Shown here: positions 10,219-21,326 of the stretch, piece after piece | Position numbering within the stretch: the first letter of the stretch is position 1 | How the letters are laid out: each line of letters begins with the position of its first letter | DNA from: an uncultured SAR86 cluster bacterium | Lineage (GTDB): Bacteria; Pseudomonadota; Gammaproteobacteria; Magnimaribacterales; D2472 | Assembly: GCA_902594515.1 (NCBI GenBank) | Contig: CACJML010000003.1 | Coordinates: 1 to 64,000, forward strand | DNA: 64,000 nucleotides | Direction: 5' to 3' | Translations under genes and position numbers: made by a program | Notes under the pieces: model-generated | Told to the model about the DNA's origin: nothing | Database searches by the model: none | Seen by the model: the letters and a program-made list of their open reading frames with translations, nothing else

Positions 10219-11136
10219 ATGTTTATAAATACAGATTCAAAATTCATTTGGATGAACGGAGAGTTTCTTAAATGGGATGAAACTAAAGTTCATGCGCTTA
10301 CTCATACACTGCATTACGGTGTAGGTGTCTTTGAGGGCGTAAGAGCTTATAAAAATGATTTAGGCGGAGCAATATTTAGATTGGATGATCATACAAGAAG
10401 GCTATTTGATGCAGCTTCTAAGGTAAATATTGATATTCCCTACTCAATAGAAGACTTAAACCAAATTCAAAAAGATACTCTAAAACAAAACAAGTTAGAG
10501 GAGGCCTACATTAGACCGATTGTTTTTTATGGTTCTGAGGAATTGGGGCTGCGAGCGAGTGATCTCTCAGTAAATGTTGCTGTTGCTTGTTGGGAGTGGC
10601 CCTCATACATGGATCCAGAGAAGAAAAAAAATGGCATAAGTATTGTTACCTCTCCTTATAAACAATATGAAAACCCACTTTATTCAAATAATAAAATAGT
10701 TGGCACCTATGTAAATTCAATAATGGCACTTCAAGATGCCCTAGCAAGAGGGTCAGATGAAGCATTGTTGATGGATATTAAGGATAATATTTCAGAAGGC
10801 AGCGGTGAAAATTTGTTCATTGTAAAGAATGGAGACATTTTTACTCCAACTACCGAAAACTGTCTAAATGGTATAACTAGGCAAAGCATAATAAAAATAG
10901 CATCAGATCTTAATCTGAAAGTAAAAGAATTAAATCTTAAGTACGAAGACTTATTGCATGCTGATGAGGCTTTCTTTACTGGGACCGCTGTCGAGGTAAC
11001 ACCAATTTCTAGGGTGGATGATAGGATTATTGGTTCTGGGAAAATTGGTTCTATAACACAAAAACTTCAATCAATATTTGAAGACATAGTTTCTGCAAAG
11101 AATAATCAATATAAAGACTGGCTGTATCAGATTTAA
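10219..11136 (+). CDS. ilvE: Branched-chain amino acid aminotransferase
   Basis: PLP fold-type IV enzyme performing the last transamination in valine, leucine and isoleucine synthesis. At 305 residues it matches E. coli IlvE. Motifs seen: LHYGVGVFEGVRAY near the N terminus, the PLP-lysine neighbourhood NNKIVGTYVNS, the cofactor-binding ISEGSGENLF and FFTGTAVEVTPI near the C terminus. It is followed after 17 bp by the glycosyltransferase on the same strand, so the surface-glycan genes may be co-transcribed with it, although their functions are unrelated. Confidence 0.95.
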   Translation: MFINTDSKFIWMNGEFLKWDETKVHALTHTLHYGVGVFEGVRAYKNDLGGAIFRLDDHTRRLFDAASKVNIDIPYSIEDLNQIQKDTLKQNKLEEAYIRPIVFYGSEELGLRASDLSVNVAVACWEWPSYMDPEKKKNGISIVTSPYKQYENPLYSNNKIVGTYVNSIMALQDALARGSDEALLMDIKDNISEGSGENLFIVKNGDIFTPTTENCLNGITRQSIIKIASDLNLKVKELNLKYEDLLHADEAFFTGTAVEVTPISRVDDRIIGSGKIGSITQKLQSIFEDIVSAKNNQYKDWLYQI

Positions 11137-11153
11137 TATTTAAAAATCTTAGA

Positions 11154-12401
11154 GTGAGAAAATTTAAAATAGCTTTTTTAAGTTATCGAAGTGCACCCTT
11201 CAGTGGAGGACAAGGTATATATGTTTATGAGCTTAGCAGGGCTTTTAAAGATTTAGGCCATGAAGTAGATATTATCTCTGGCCCCCCTTATCCAAAGTTA
11301 GCTGATGGAATCAATCTAATAAAACTGCCTGGCTTAGATCTATTCAGTACATTTAATTTTCGTGACAGATTAAATTTATTTTTTAATAAGAAAAATAAAG
11401 ATTTTGATGACTATTATGAATTTTTTATAGCTTTGATTGGAGGATTTCCAGAAATGAGAACATTTGGAAATCGAGCGAAAAATTATTTATTAACTAGAAA
11501 AGAATATGATTTTGTTATTGACAATCAATCTCTCTCCTATTCAATGATTAAAATTCAAGAAGAATTTCCTCTTTTTCAGGTTATCCACCATCCTATCCCA
11601 AGGGATAAAGAGTATGAATTAAAGTACGCTAAAGGTATTGTAAAAAAAATCTTTATACGAAGCTGGTATTCATTTTTAAAGATGCAATCGAAAGTTGCTC
11701 CCAAAATGCATAATATTATTTCTCCATCCAAAAGCTCAAAGAATGACATTCAGAAGTACTTTCATATAGATGGAAGTAAAATCCATGTAATTCCAAATGG
11801 TATTGATACTGGAATATTTAAACCAAATCTTGCGATCTCAAAGAAACCATTCAAGTTAATTACAACGGCAAGTGCAGACGTGCCTTTAAAAGGATTAGAT
11901 TTTACTCTTAGGGCGATAGCTATTGCGAAAGATAAGTACCCATTAATAAATTTAGTAGTTATTGGAAAGCCTAGATCTGGTGGACATACTGAGAGATTGA
12001 TTTCTAAGCTAGGTATTGATGAATTCGTGTCGTTTAAAACTAATTTAACTAATCAAGAGGTTAGTGATGAATATGCTTCCAGCCAAATTGCGATTGTAAG
12101 TTCCTTGTATGAGGGGTTTGGCTTTCCAGTTGGAGAGGCTATGGCATGTGCTGTTCCTCTTATTGCTACAGATGTTGCTTCAATACCTGAAATTACTGGA
12201 CCTTACGCTGAGATGATTACCCCTGAAAGTCATGAGGATATTTTTAATTCATTGGATAACATTTTCCAGAACTATGATTACTACACGAAAAAAGCTAATT
12301 CAGGACGAGATCACATATTACAAAACTTTAGTTGGTCAGTTATTGCAAACAGTTATATAGATCATATCTCCTCAATTTTAACTTCGCATGCTGACATTTA
12401 A
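11154..12401 (+). CDS. Glycosyltransferase family 4 (GT-B), probable lipid/LPS glycosyltransferase
   Basis: Predicted cytoplasmic, membrane-associated sugar transferase. It starts with GTG; no better start was found. The GT-B fold is evident: an N-terminal SGGQGIYVYELSRAF donor/acceptor loop, the linker VIPNGIDTGIF, and the C-terminal nucleotide-sugar site EGFGFPVGEAMACAVPLIAT with the two Glu of the E-x7-E motif. The 3' end overlaps the next methyltransferase by 14 nt. Position between ilvE and waaA, with acyl- and methyltransferases nearby, suggests a role in an envelope glycolipid. Sugar donor and acceptor cannot be read from sequence. Confidence 0.85.
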   Translation: MRKFKIAFLSYRSAPFSGGQGIYVYELSRAFKDLGHEVDIISGPPYPKLADGINLIKLPGLDLFSTFNFRDRLNLFFNKKNKDFDDYYEFFIALIGGFPEMRTFGNRAKNYLLTRKEYDFVIDNQSLSYSMIKIQEEFPLFQVIHHPIPRDKEYELKYAKGIVKKIFIRSWYSFLKMQSKVAPKMHNIISPSKSSKNDIQKYFHIDGSKIHVIPNGIDTGIFKPNLAISKKPFKLITTASADVPLKGLDFTLRAIAIAKDKYPLINLVVIGKPRSGGHTERLISKLGIDEFVSFKTNLTNQEVSDEYASSQIAIVSSLYEGFGFPVGEAMACAVPLIATDVASIPEITGPYAEMITPESHEDIFNSLDNIFQNYDYYTKKANSGRDHILQNFSWSVIANSYIDHISSILTSHADI

Positions 12402-13092
12402 TTTCTCAAATATTTATTTATCACGAGGGAACAAAATACTGGATGTCGGATGCGGAGAGGGTAGACATATTTTTGGAGCAATGGATGCTCAGTCAGGCCT
12501 AAATCTTTTTGGGGTCGATATGGATATTCCATCATTAGAAAAGAGTAATGAAGGCTTGGATTTTTTTAGAGAGATGGATTTTAACTTAGTAAAATTTTTA
12601 CAAGGCTCAATCTATAATCTTCCTTTTCAAGATAATGAATTAGATGTTGTGATTTGCTCTGAAGTATTGGAGCACCTAGAGGACTACAATAAAGCAATTC
12701 TAGAAATTCATAGAGTCTTAAAGCCGGGAGGATATTTTCTTGCAAGTGTCCCATCATTTTTGCCAGAGAAAATATGTTGGATGCTATCAAAGGAATATCA
12801 AAATATGCCAGGCGGCCACGTTAGAATTTTTAAAAAATCAAATATCTTAAAGGTAATGCAGGACCATAATTTTTCTTTTATTCAATCTGAAAAATATCAT
12901 GCATTTCATTCTGCGTATTGGTGGCTAAGATGCATCTTTTGGAAAACACAAGAAAATAATTTTTTAGTCAAGGTTTATAAAAAAATACTTGAAAGGCATA
13001 TCTTAAAAAATACCCCTATCATGGATGTTATCGAAAAAATACTTAACCCCGTCCTTGGAAAGAGTATTAGTTTTTATTTTAAGAAAGATTAA
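12388..13092 (+). CDS. Class I SAM-dependent methyltransferase
   Basis: Rossmann-fold methyltransferase (Methyltransf_11 type) of 234 residues. Motif I is KILDVGCGEGRH, an acidic motif II ends in FGVDMD, and a post-motif reads VVICSEVLEHL followed by LKPGGYF. The C-terminal part is hydrophobic and rich in aromatic residues and may hold the acceptor. The start lies 14 nt inside the glycosyltransferase, which implies translational coupling and a shared pathway, probably modifying the glycan or lipid product. UbiE/UbiG-like quinone methylation is unlikely because ubiG is present separately at 48.7-49.4 kb. Confidence 0.82.
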   Translation: MLTFNFSNIYLSRGNKILDVGCGEGRHIFGAMDAQSGLNLFGVDMDIPSLEKSNEGLDFFREMDFNLVKFLQGSIYNLPFQDNELDVVICSEVLEHLEDYNKAILEIHRVLKPGGYFLASVPSFLPEKICWMLSKEYQNMPGGHVRIFKKSNILKVMQDHNFSFIQSEKYHAFHSAYWWLRCIFWKTQENNFLVKVYKKILERHILKNTPIMDVIEKILNPVLGKSISFYFKKD

Positions 13093-13095
13093 TTT

Positions 13096-14109
13096 ATGGC
13101 TATCCATTCTTCGGAAGATTTTATTCATCACTTAGGCAAGAAGCTTAAGGAATATCAAAATTCTGATGGCTCAATAATTTGTAAGGATGATCAAACTCAT
13201 GATCATTGGGATCATTTAGAAGCATGCATTGGTCTTGGTATTGCAGGATTTAAAGATGAATTTGAGAGAGGACTAGCATGGTCTCGACTTAATCAAAACT
13301 CGGATGGAAGTTGGTATGAAGAATACAAAAAATCTAATCCCACAAAGCTCAATAAACAATCAAATCATGCTGCTTATTTTGCAACAGCACTCGCATTCCA
13401 TTACATCCTTTTTCAAGATAAAGCGTTTATTAAAGAGAATTGGAGCTGCCTTCTTATGGCAAACGATTTCCTTTTGGAAATGCAGTCTAAATCGGGCGCA
13501 TTTATTTGGAACATTGATGAAGACGGTGAGTACGATATTGACTTTTTGCTTACCGGCAATAGTTCGATAGTTAAAAGCCTTGAATGCTCAATCTTTCTTG
13601 CTGATGAAATGGAGGAATTTTCTCATAAAGACAAATGGCATGAAATTTATCAAAGTGCAAAAAAATGTGTTCAAGCCCCAAAAAATAATTTTGATTTAAA
13701 AGCTGATAGAAGTAATTTCTCTATGGATGCATATTACCCAATTCTATCTGGAGCATTATCATTAGAACAAGAGGCCATGTATGTAGAAAAAACAATGCAG
13801 AGATTCTATGTAGATGGACTAGGTGTAAAGTGTGTTGTGGAAGAGCCATGGGTTACAGTAGCCGAGACATGCGAATTTTGTATTGCCCTAGTAAAAGCTG
13901 GACATAGAGAAAGGGCAATTAAGATCTTACAAGAAGTGAAAACTATTAGCGATGACGAACAGATTCCATATATGGGATGGCAATTCATTGAAAAAATATT
14001 TTGGCCCTTTGAGCAGCCAAGTTGGACCATTGCTGCATTAATTCTTGCAGAAGATGCCATTTACAACACATCAAAAGCATCACGAGTCTTTACTGCTAAT
14101 TTAGTTTAA
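13096..14109 (+). CDS. Alpha/alpha-toroid (prenyltransferase/squalene-cyclase-like) protein, function unknown
   Basis: 337-residue soluble protein with repeats resembling the QW motifs of terpene cyclases and prenyltransferases: YQNSDGSI near residue 22, NQNSDGSW near residue 68 and MQSKSGAF near residue 131. These point to an alpha/alpha-barrel fold. The DxDD protonation motif of squalene-hopene cyclase is not seen and no membrane segment is evident, so a cyclase assignment is not justified. It begins 3 bp after the methyltransferase stop and overlaps the convergent methyltransferase by 4 nt. Context suggests a role in glycolipid assembly. Confidence 0.7.
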   Translation: MAIHSSEDFIHHLGKKLKEYQNSDGSIICKDDQTHDHWDHLEACIGLGIAGFKDEFERGLAWSRLNQNSDGSWYEEYKKSNPTKLNKQSNHAAYFATALAFHYILFQDKAFIKENWSCLLMANDFLLEMQSKSGAFIWNIDEDGEYDIDFLLTGNSSIVKSLECSIFLADEMEEFSHKDKWHEIYQSAKKCVQAPKNNFDLKADRSNFSMDAYYPILSGALSLEQEAMYVEKTMQRFYVDGLGVKCVVEEPWVTVAETCEFCIALVKAGHRERAIKILQEVKTISDDEQIPYMGWQFIEKIFWPFEQPSWTIAALILAEDAIYNTSKASRVFTANLV

Positions 14110-14705
14110 TAAGTTAGACAAACCGCTGTATCAACTCTATCAAAAATCTTAAAACCATCATCGATGGCCTTTTGGAAGACTTTATAAGGTGCTTGGCCTC
14201 CTTTGCTAGGATCTTCATAGATATCATGAAAGGCCAAGGCTCCATGCTTCTCAATTAAATGTTTCCAGTTTTCATAGTCATTATTTGCGGACTCAAAACT
14301 ATGACTACCATCTATAAATAACATTCCCAATTTTGTTTGCCATGATTGTGAAATATTATTTGCATCACCAATTATTGGGATTATGTTTGTAATTTCTTTA
14401 ACTTCTTCTAGATTTTTTTGGAGTAACGGAACTGTATTTACCCTGTTAAGGGTCTCATCAAAATTTTCTTGATCAAAATACTCTTCTCCAAGCTGATGTT
14501 CTTCGGATCCTCGATGATGATCAATTGTATAAACTATCTGATTATTTTTTCTTGAGCCATAAGCTAAGAATGCAGCAGACTTCCCTCCAAATGTTCCAAT
14601 TTCTAAAATAGGGCCTATCTTTGAAAATTTTTCCGCCCATTTTGCTAAAGCTTCTCCCTCATGCAGTGGCATATATCCTTTTAATGAATTGATCTTATCT
14701 AGCAT
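14106..14705 (-). CDS. Class I SAM-dependent methyltransferase (Methyltransf_24-like)
   Basis: 199-residue protein with motif I as ILEIGTFGGKSAAFLA and an acidic strand-2 end YTIDHH. LFIDGSHSFE followed by GALAFHDIYED is the pattern seen in sugar- or O-methyltransferases of the Methyltransf_24/cephalosporin-hydroxylase-like group. It overlaps the upstream acyltransferase by 11 nt on the same strand, so the two are probably an operon. Together with the convergent glycosyltransferase cluster it forms one envelope-modification island. The acceptor is unknown. Confidence 0.78.
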   Translation of the reverse strand: MLDKINSLKGYMPLHEGEALAKWAEKFSKIGPILEIGTFGGKSAAFLAYGSRKNNQIVYTIDHHRGSEEHQLGEEYFDQENFDETLNRVNTVPLLQKNLEEVKEITNIIPIIGDANNISQSWQTKLGMLFIDGSHSFESANNDYENWKHLIEKHGALAFHDIYEDPSKGGQAPYKVFQKAIDDGFKIFDRVDTAVCLTY

Positions 14706-15537
14706 CTTTATAAAACTCTTTTCCTAGAGAACTTTTAAATCTTTTGTGATGCCAAAGGTACTCATCAGGATTTTTCCTAATTGATGATTCAATTCTTTGA
14801 CTAATCATTTCAGTTGAAGCAATGGCATTATTTTTAGAAATTTCTTCAAGGTTTATTCGAAGCACCCCATCTTCAAACCATGAGTCCAAAAAAACAACGT
14901 TACAATTCGTTATCTCTTGCAGTCTCTCAGCAGTTGTAATTGTGTAGGTTGGTATTCCAAAAAAATTTATTTTTTTTGAATGTTTTATTCCATAATCTTG
15001 ATCAATTGCATACAAAACATTTTTTCCCTTCTTTAACCATTTAATAAATCTTAAAGTTTCTTTTTTAGTTGCAGTATCTTTAACAGCTCTTTTTCTGCCC
15101 GAATCAATAATTTTATGCATATAGGGAGAGTTGTGTTCTCTACCTACACCATACAATTCTGCGTGCATCCCCAAAATCCTTGCATCCAGCTCTAAATGTA
15201 AAGAATGTTTAAAGATAATTAAATTTCCTTGAGAACTATTATTTATTAGCTCCAAGTTACTTATCTTGCTAGGAAGTTCTTTTTTAATTCTTGCATCGCT
15301 CCAAAACCATGCAATTCCCATATCAAAGATTGACAGGGAAGCAGACTCAAGGTTTTTCTTGAGGAGACCCTTAAGTTCTTGTTTATTCATTTCTTTAAAG
15401 CATAGCTTTATATTTTTCTTAGCAACTTTGATTCGATCAAATAAAAATATTTTTAACAAGAATGAAAATAGTTTTGCACCATGAAACCTTCGAGGGATCC
15501 GAATAATTAATTTCCATAAGAAAATAATGATGCTCAT
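14695..15537 (-). CDS. LpxL/HtrB-like lysophospholipid acyltransferase
   Basis: Inner-membrane acyltransferase of the late lipid A acyltransferase family (280 residues). The N terminus is hydrophobic and basic, as in LpxL/LpxM. The catalytic H-x4-E motif is HSLHLE in the context IIFKHSLHLELD, followed by YGVGREHNSPY and YAIDQDYG, which are family signatures. It lies back-to-back with waaA, 48 bp apart, and overlaps a methyltransferase by 11 nt. Closeness to Kdo transferase supports secondary acylation of lipid A; LpxL and LpxM roles cannot be separated by eye. Confidence 0.85.
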   Translation of the reverse strand: MSIIIFLWKLIIRIPRRFHGAKLFSFLLKIFLFDRIKVAKKNIKLCFKEMNKQELKGLLKKNLESASLSIFDMGIAWFWSDARIKKELPSKISNLELINNSSQGNLIIFKHSLHLELDARILGMHAELYGVGREHNSPYMHKIIDSGRKRAVKDTATKKETLRFIKWLKKGKNVLYAIDQDYGIKHSKKINFFGIPTYTITTAERLQEITNCNVVFLDSWFEDGVLRINLEEISKNNAIASTEMISQRIESSIRKNPDEYLWHHKRFKSSLGKEFYKDAR

Positions 15538-15585
15538 ATTTTTTAATAAAACCGTTATTATTACATTTAAAGTATTCTCACATTG

Positions 15586-17165
<1,580 letters not shown>

Positions 17166-17167
17166 AC

Positions 17168-18103
17168 TTGGGTAATCAATCCAAGCCCTCGGCTATATTT
17201 CTACTTGGACCCACTGCGTCAGGTAAAACCAGATGGGCAATTGAAATCATAGACAAATTTCCAAAAACATTTGAATTAATATCTGTTGACTCGGTTCAAG
17301 TCTATAAGGGCTGCAATGTTGGATCTGGTAAACCTGATCAAAATATCCTGAAAAAGTATCCTCATTATTTGATAGATCACTGTTCTTTAAGCGAAATCTA
17401 CAATGTAGCTCAATTCATAAATGATGCCTCAATTCTTGCTAAAAAAATTGTTGATGATGGAAAAGTTCCATTATTTGTTGGGGGCACAATGATGTATTTC
17501 AAAAGTCTTTTTGAAGGAATTCACTCATTGCCTAATGCTGATTCCGTATTAAGAAAAAAGTTAAATGCTGAACTGAAAGAGAATGGTCCAAACAAACTGT
17601 TTGATCAGTTGATTAAATTAAATCCAACAAGAGCTAGAGAAATTTCATCCAATGATAAGCAAAGACTAATTAGGGCAATAGAGATAGAGCTCGGCCGAAA
17701 TAATCAAGACAAAGACTTGGCTAAATCAGGCATCAGAAATGAATTCAATATTATTCAGATCGGAATTTTCCCAAATCAAAGGGCTGAATTACATGAAAGA
17801 ATTGAGAAAAGGCAACCGAGTCTTGTAAATGATAAATTGATTAATGAACTTGATAAATTGATTGTGAATAATAATTTGGAAAAAACTCATCCTATCTTGA
17901 AAGCAGTGAACTACAAACAAGCATTTATGGTATTAAATGGTACGCTAAAAAACTCAGAAATGTTAGAAAAGTCAATTTTTGGAACACGACAATTAGCAAA
18001 AAGACAAATCACATGGATGAGAAGTTGGCAGGATTTAAACTTTTTTGACTTACATGAGCAAGAAGCTGCAAGTGAATTGATTAAAAAGGACTTAAAGTTA
18101 TAA
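17168..18103 (+). CDS. miaA: tRNA dimethylallyltransferase
   Basis: Adds a dimethylallyl group to A37 of tRNAs reading UNN codons. At 311 residues it is full length. The P-loop GPTASGKT lies close to the N terminus, followed by ISVDSVQVYKG, GKPDQ and VGGTMMYFKSL. The only plausible start is TTG at 17168, 2 bp after glnB, with a GAGG about 10 nt upstream; there is no in-frame ATG or GTG before the P-loop. In most gammaproteobacteria hfq and hflX follow miaA; here hflK is the next gene. Confidence 0.95.
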   Translation: MGNQSKPSAIFLLGPTASGKTRWAIEIIDKFPKTFELISVDSVQVYKGCNVGSGKPDQNILKKYPHYLIDHCSLSEIYNVAQFINDASILAKKIVDDGKVPLFVGGTMMYFKSLFEGIHSLPNADSVLRKKLNAELKENGPNKLFDQLIKLNPTRAREISSNDKQRLIRAIEIELGRNNQDKDLAKSGIRNEFNIIQIGIFPNQRAELHERIEKRQPSLVNDKLINELDKLIVNNNLEKTHPILKAVNYKQAFMVLNGTLKNSEMLEKSIFGTRQLAKRQITWMRSWQDLNFFDLHEQEAASELIKKDLKL

Positions 18104-18143
18104 GTAATTCTTTAATTATTAACTTTCGCCCCTAAATACTAGA

Positions 18144-18149
18144 TATAAT
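18144..18149 (+). promoter_or_regulatory. Candidate -10 element for hflK
   Basis: A perfect TATAAT lies 22 bp upstream of the hflK GTG in the 67-bp gap after miaA. No good -35 is visible at 17 bp; TTAACT at 18119 would need a 19-bp spacer. This suggests hflK-hflC has its own promoter rather than depending only on miaA transcription. Confidence 0.4.
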
Positions 18150-18170
18150 CTTCATTTTAAAGGCAATAAT

Positions 18171-19217
18171 GTGAACTGGGATAACCAAAACAACCAAGAC
18201 CCTTGGGGTCGAAACAATAACAATAATGATGGTCCTAATTTTGATGATCTAATGAAACAATTTTCTCTACTATTTGGGGGAAATAAAAATTCTACTAATG
18301 GATCAGGGGGTTCTGGCAATAATTTTTCTTTCAAAAGAATCTTCACATATGGAATCTTCGGCCTTCTAATTATTTATGCATCAATGTGTGTTTATCAGCT
18401 TGAAGCACCCGAGAGAGCCGTTGTACTAAGATTAGGAACATATTATCAAGAAACTGATGAGGGTCTGAATTTTATGATCGCTGGTATTGATGAGCGATTT
18501 GTTGAGAATGTTGCCCTTACTAGACGTTTTTCTCAAACTGCAAATATGTTAACTCAAGACGAAAATTTAGTTGATGTTACGATTTCAATTCAATATCGAA
18601 TAAAAAACCTCAAGGATTTTGTATTAAACGTTAACGATCCAGAAGCAAGTCTCCGCCAGGCTACAGAAAGTTCTTTACGCCATGTTGTTGGAGATAACTC
18701 ACTTGAAGAAACACTTACTACAGGCAGGCAAACCCTTGCACTGAATGTGCAGGAACGTCTTCAAAGTTATTTAGATCTTTATGCAACTGGTTTAATTGTT
18801 CAACAAGTAAACATAGAAAAGACAGATCCTCCAACTGCTGTAAAAGAAGCCTTTGATGATGTTGTGGCTGCAAGAGAAGACAAGGTAAGACTTCAGAATG
18901 AGGCTGAAAGATATGCTTTATCCATTGTTCCTGAGGCTCGTGGTCAAGGGGTTGCTAGGGTACAAGCTGCAGAGGCATATCGAGAAGAAGTAATCGCAAA
19001 TGCAGAAGGTGAGGTTGTTAGATTTGAAAAGCTTTTAGCAGAATATCAAAAAGCTCCAAAAGTAACGCGTGATCGGCTATATCTTGATGCAATACAAAGC
19101 GTCCTATCTAACTCAACGAAAATTATGGTGGATGTAGAAGGAGGTAACAACCTGCTTTATCTTCCGCTTGATAAAATTATGGAGCAAAATAAAAAAGCGG
19201 AGGATGATGATGAATAG
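18171..19217 (+). CDS. hflK: FtsH protease modulator HflK
   Basis: Membrane SPFH/prohibitin-family protein that forms, with HflC, a cage around FtsH. The N terminus is Asn/Gly rich and cytoplasmic (DPWGRNNNNND), with one membrane helix around residues 57-75. The SPFH domain begins at APERAVVLRLG and a long charged coiled coil follows (AVKEAFDDVVAAREDK). The 348 residues are slightly short of E. coli HflK (419), mainly at the ends. The start is GTG with AAAGG 7 nt upstream. The 3' end overlaps hflC. Confidence 0.95.
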   Translation: MNWDNQNNQDPWGRNNNNNDGPNFDDLMKQFSLLFGGNKNSTNGSGGSGNNFSFKRIFTYGIFGLLIIYASMCVYQLEAPERAVVLRLGTYYQETDEGLNFMIAGIDERFVENVALTRRFSQTANMLTQDENLVDVTISIQYRIKNLKDFVLNVNDPEASLRQATESSLRHVVGDNSLEETLTTGRQTLALNVQERLQSYLDLYATGLIVQQVNIEKTDPPTAVKEAFDDVVAAREDKVRLQNEAERYALSIVPEARGQGVARVQAAEAYREEVIANAEGEVVRFEKLLAEYQKAPKVTRDRLYLDAIQSVLSNSTKIMVDVEGGNNLLYLPLDKIMEQNKKAEDDDE

Positions 19218-20085
19218 ATCAAATCTTATATTAATTCTTTCTGCCCTAATCATAGCTGTTATTGCTAACAGCATATATATAGTTGATGAAAAGGAAAAAG
19301 CATTGGTAACTCAGTTTGGTGAGGTTATAAAGCCTGATGTTGATGTTGGAATTCATTTAAAAGTTCCACTTATTCAGAGTGTTAGAAAATTTGATGCAAG
19401 ACTTCAAAGTCTCGATGAGGAGCCCAACAGAATACTTACAGTAGAGAGTAAATATCTCCTTGTTGATTCATTTGTAAAATATAAAATTGTTGATGTATTA
19501 ACTTTTTACAAAGCTACCACTGGAAGCTTCCTTACACTCAATAACCTGCTCGGTCAGAGAACAGAATTTGAACTTAAAAATCAGTTTGGCCAGAGAACCG
19601 TTACAGAACTTGTTTCCGGTGAGCGAGATGAAATGATGAGCTCTATGACAAGTAATCTTGGTTCATCCGTGGCTGATCTAGGTATTGAAATCATTGATTT
19701 TAGAGTTAAGAGAATTGATCTTCCATCGGAGCTAAGTAGCTCTGTATTTGAAAGAATGCGTACAGAAAGAAATAGACTCGCTGAAGAGTTAAGATCAGAG
19801 GGTAAAGAGCTTTCTAATGAAATACGTTCTAAAGCAGACAAACAGAAAGTTATTATTCTTGCAGAGGCCTATAAGCAAGCTGAGCAGATCCGCGGTGAAG
19901 GTGATGCAAAAGCTGCAGCCATTTATGCTAACGCTTTTTCAAAAGATCCTGAGTTTTATGAATTCACAAGAAGCATAAAGGGGTATACCAGTACTTTCCA
20001 AAATAAGGCAGATGTATTGTTAATAGATCCTAAGTCTGATTACTTTAAGTATTTAAACAAATCTGACGGTACACAAAAGCCCTAA
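19210..20085 (+). CDS. hflC: FtsH protease modulator HflC
   Basis: Partner of HflK in the FtsH-regulating membrane complex. Three consecutive ATGs occur (19204, 19207, 19210). The Shine-Dalgarno GCGGAGG at 19197-19203 is best spaced for 19210, giving a 291-residue protein that overlaps hflK by 8 nt. It has an N-terminal signal anchor (LILILSALIIAVIANSIYIV), the SPFH domain from DEKEKALVTQFGEV, and the family coiled coil (RSKADKQKVIILAEAYKQAE). It is 3 bp from purA; the hisZ usually found between hflC and purA is missing. Confidence 0.95.
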   Translation: MNRSNLILILSALIIAVIANSIYIVDEKEKALVTQFGEVIKPDVDVGIHLKVPLIQSVRKFDARLQSLDEEPNRILTVESKYLLVDSFVKYKIVDVLTFYKATTGSFLTLNNLLGQRTEFELKNQFGQRTVTELVSGERDEMMSSMTSNLGSSVADLGIEIIDFRVKRIDLPSELSSSVFERMRTERNRLAEELRSEGKELSNEIRSKADKQKVIILAEAYKQAEQIRGEGDAKAAAIYANAFSKDPEFYEFTRSIKGYTSTFQNKADVLLIDPKSDYFKYLNKSDGTQKP

Positions 20086-21303
<1,218 letters not shown>

Positions 21304-21326
21304 TTTAAAAAATCTTGGGGGTTTTT

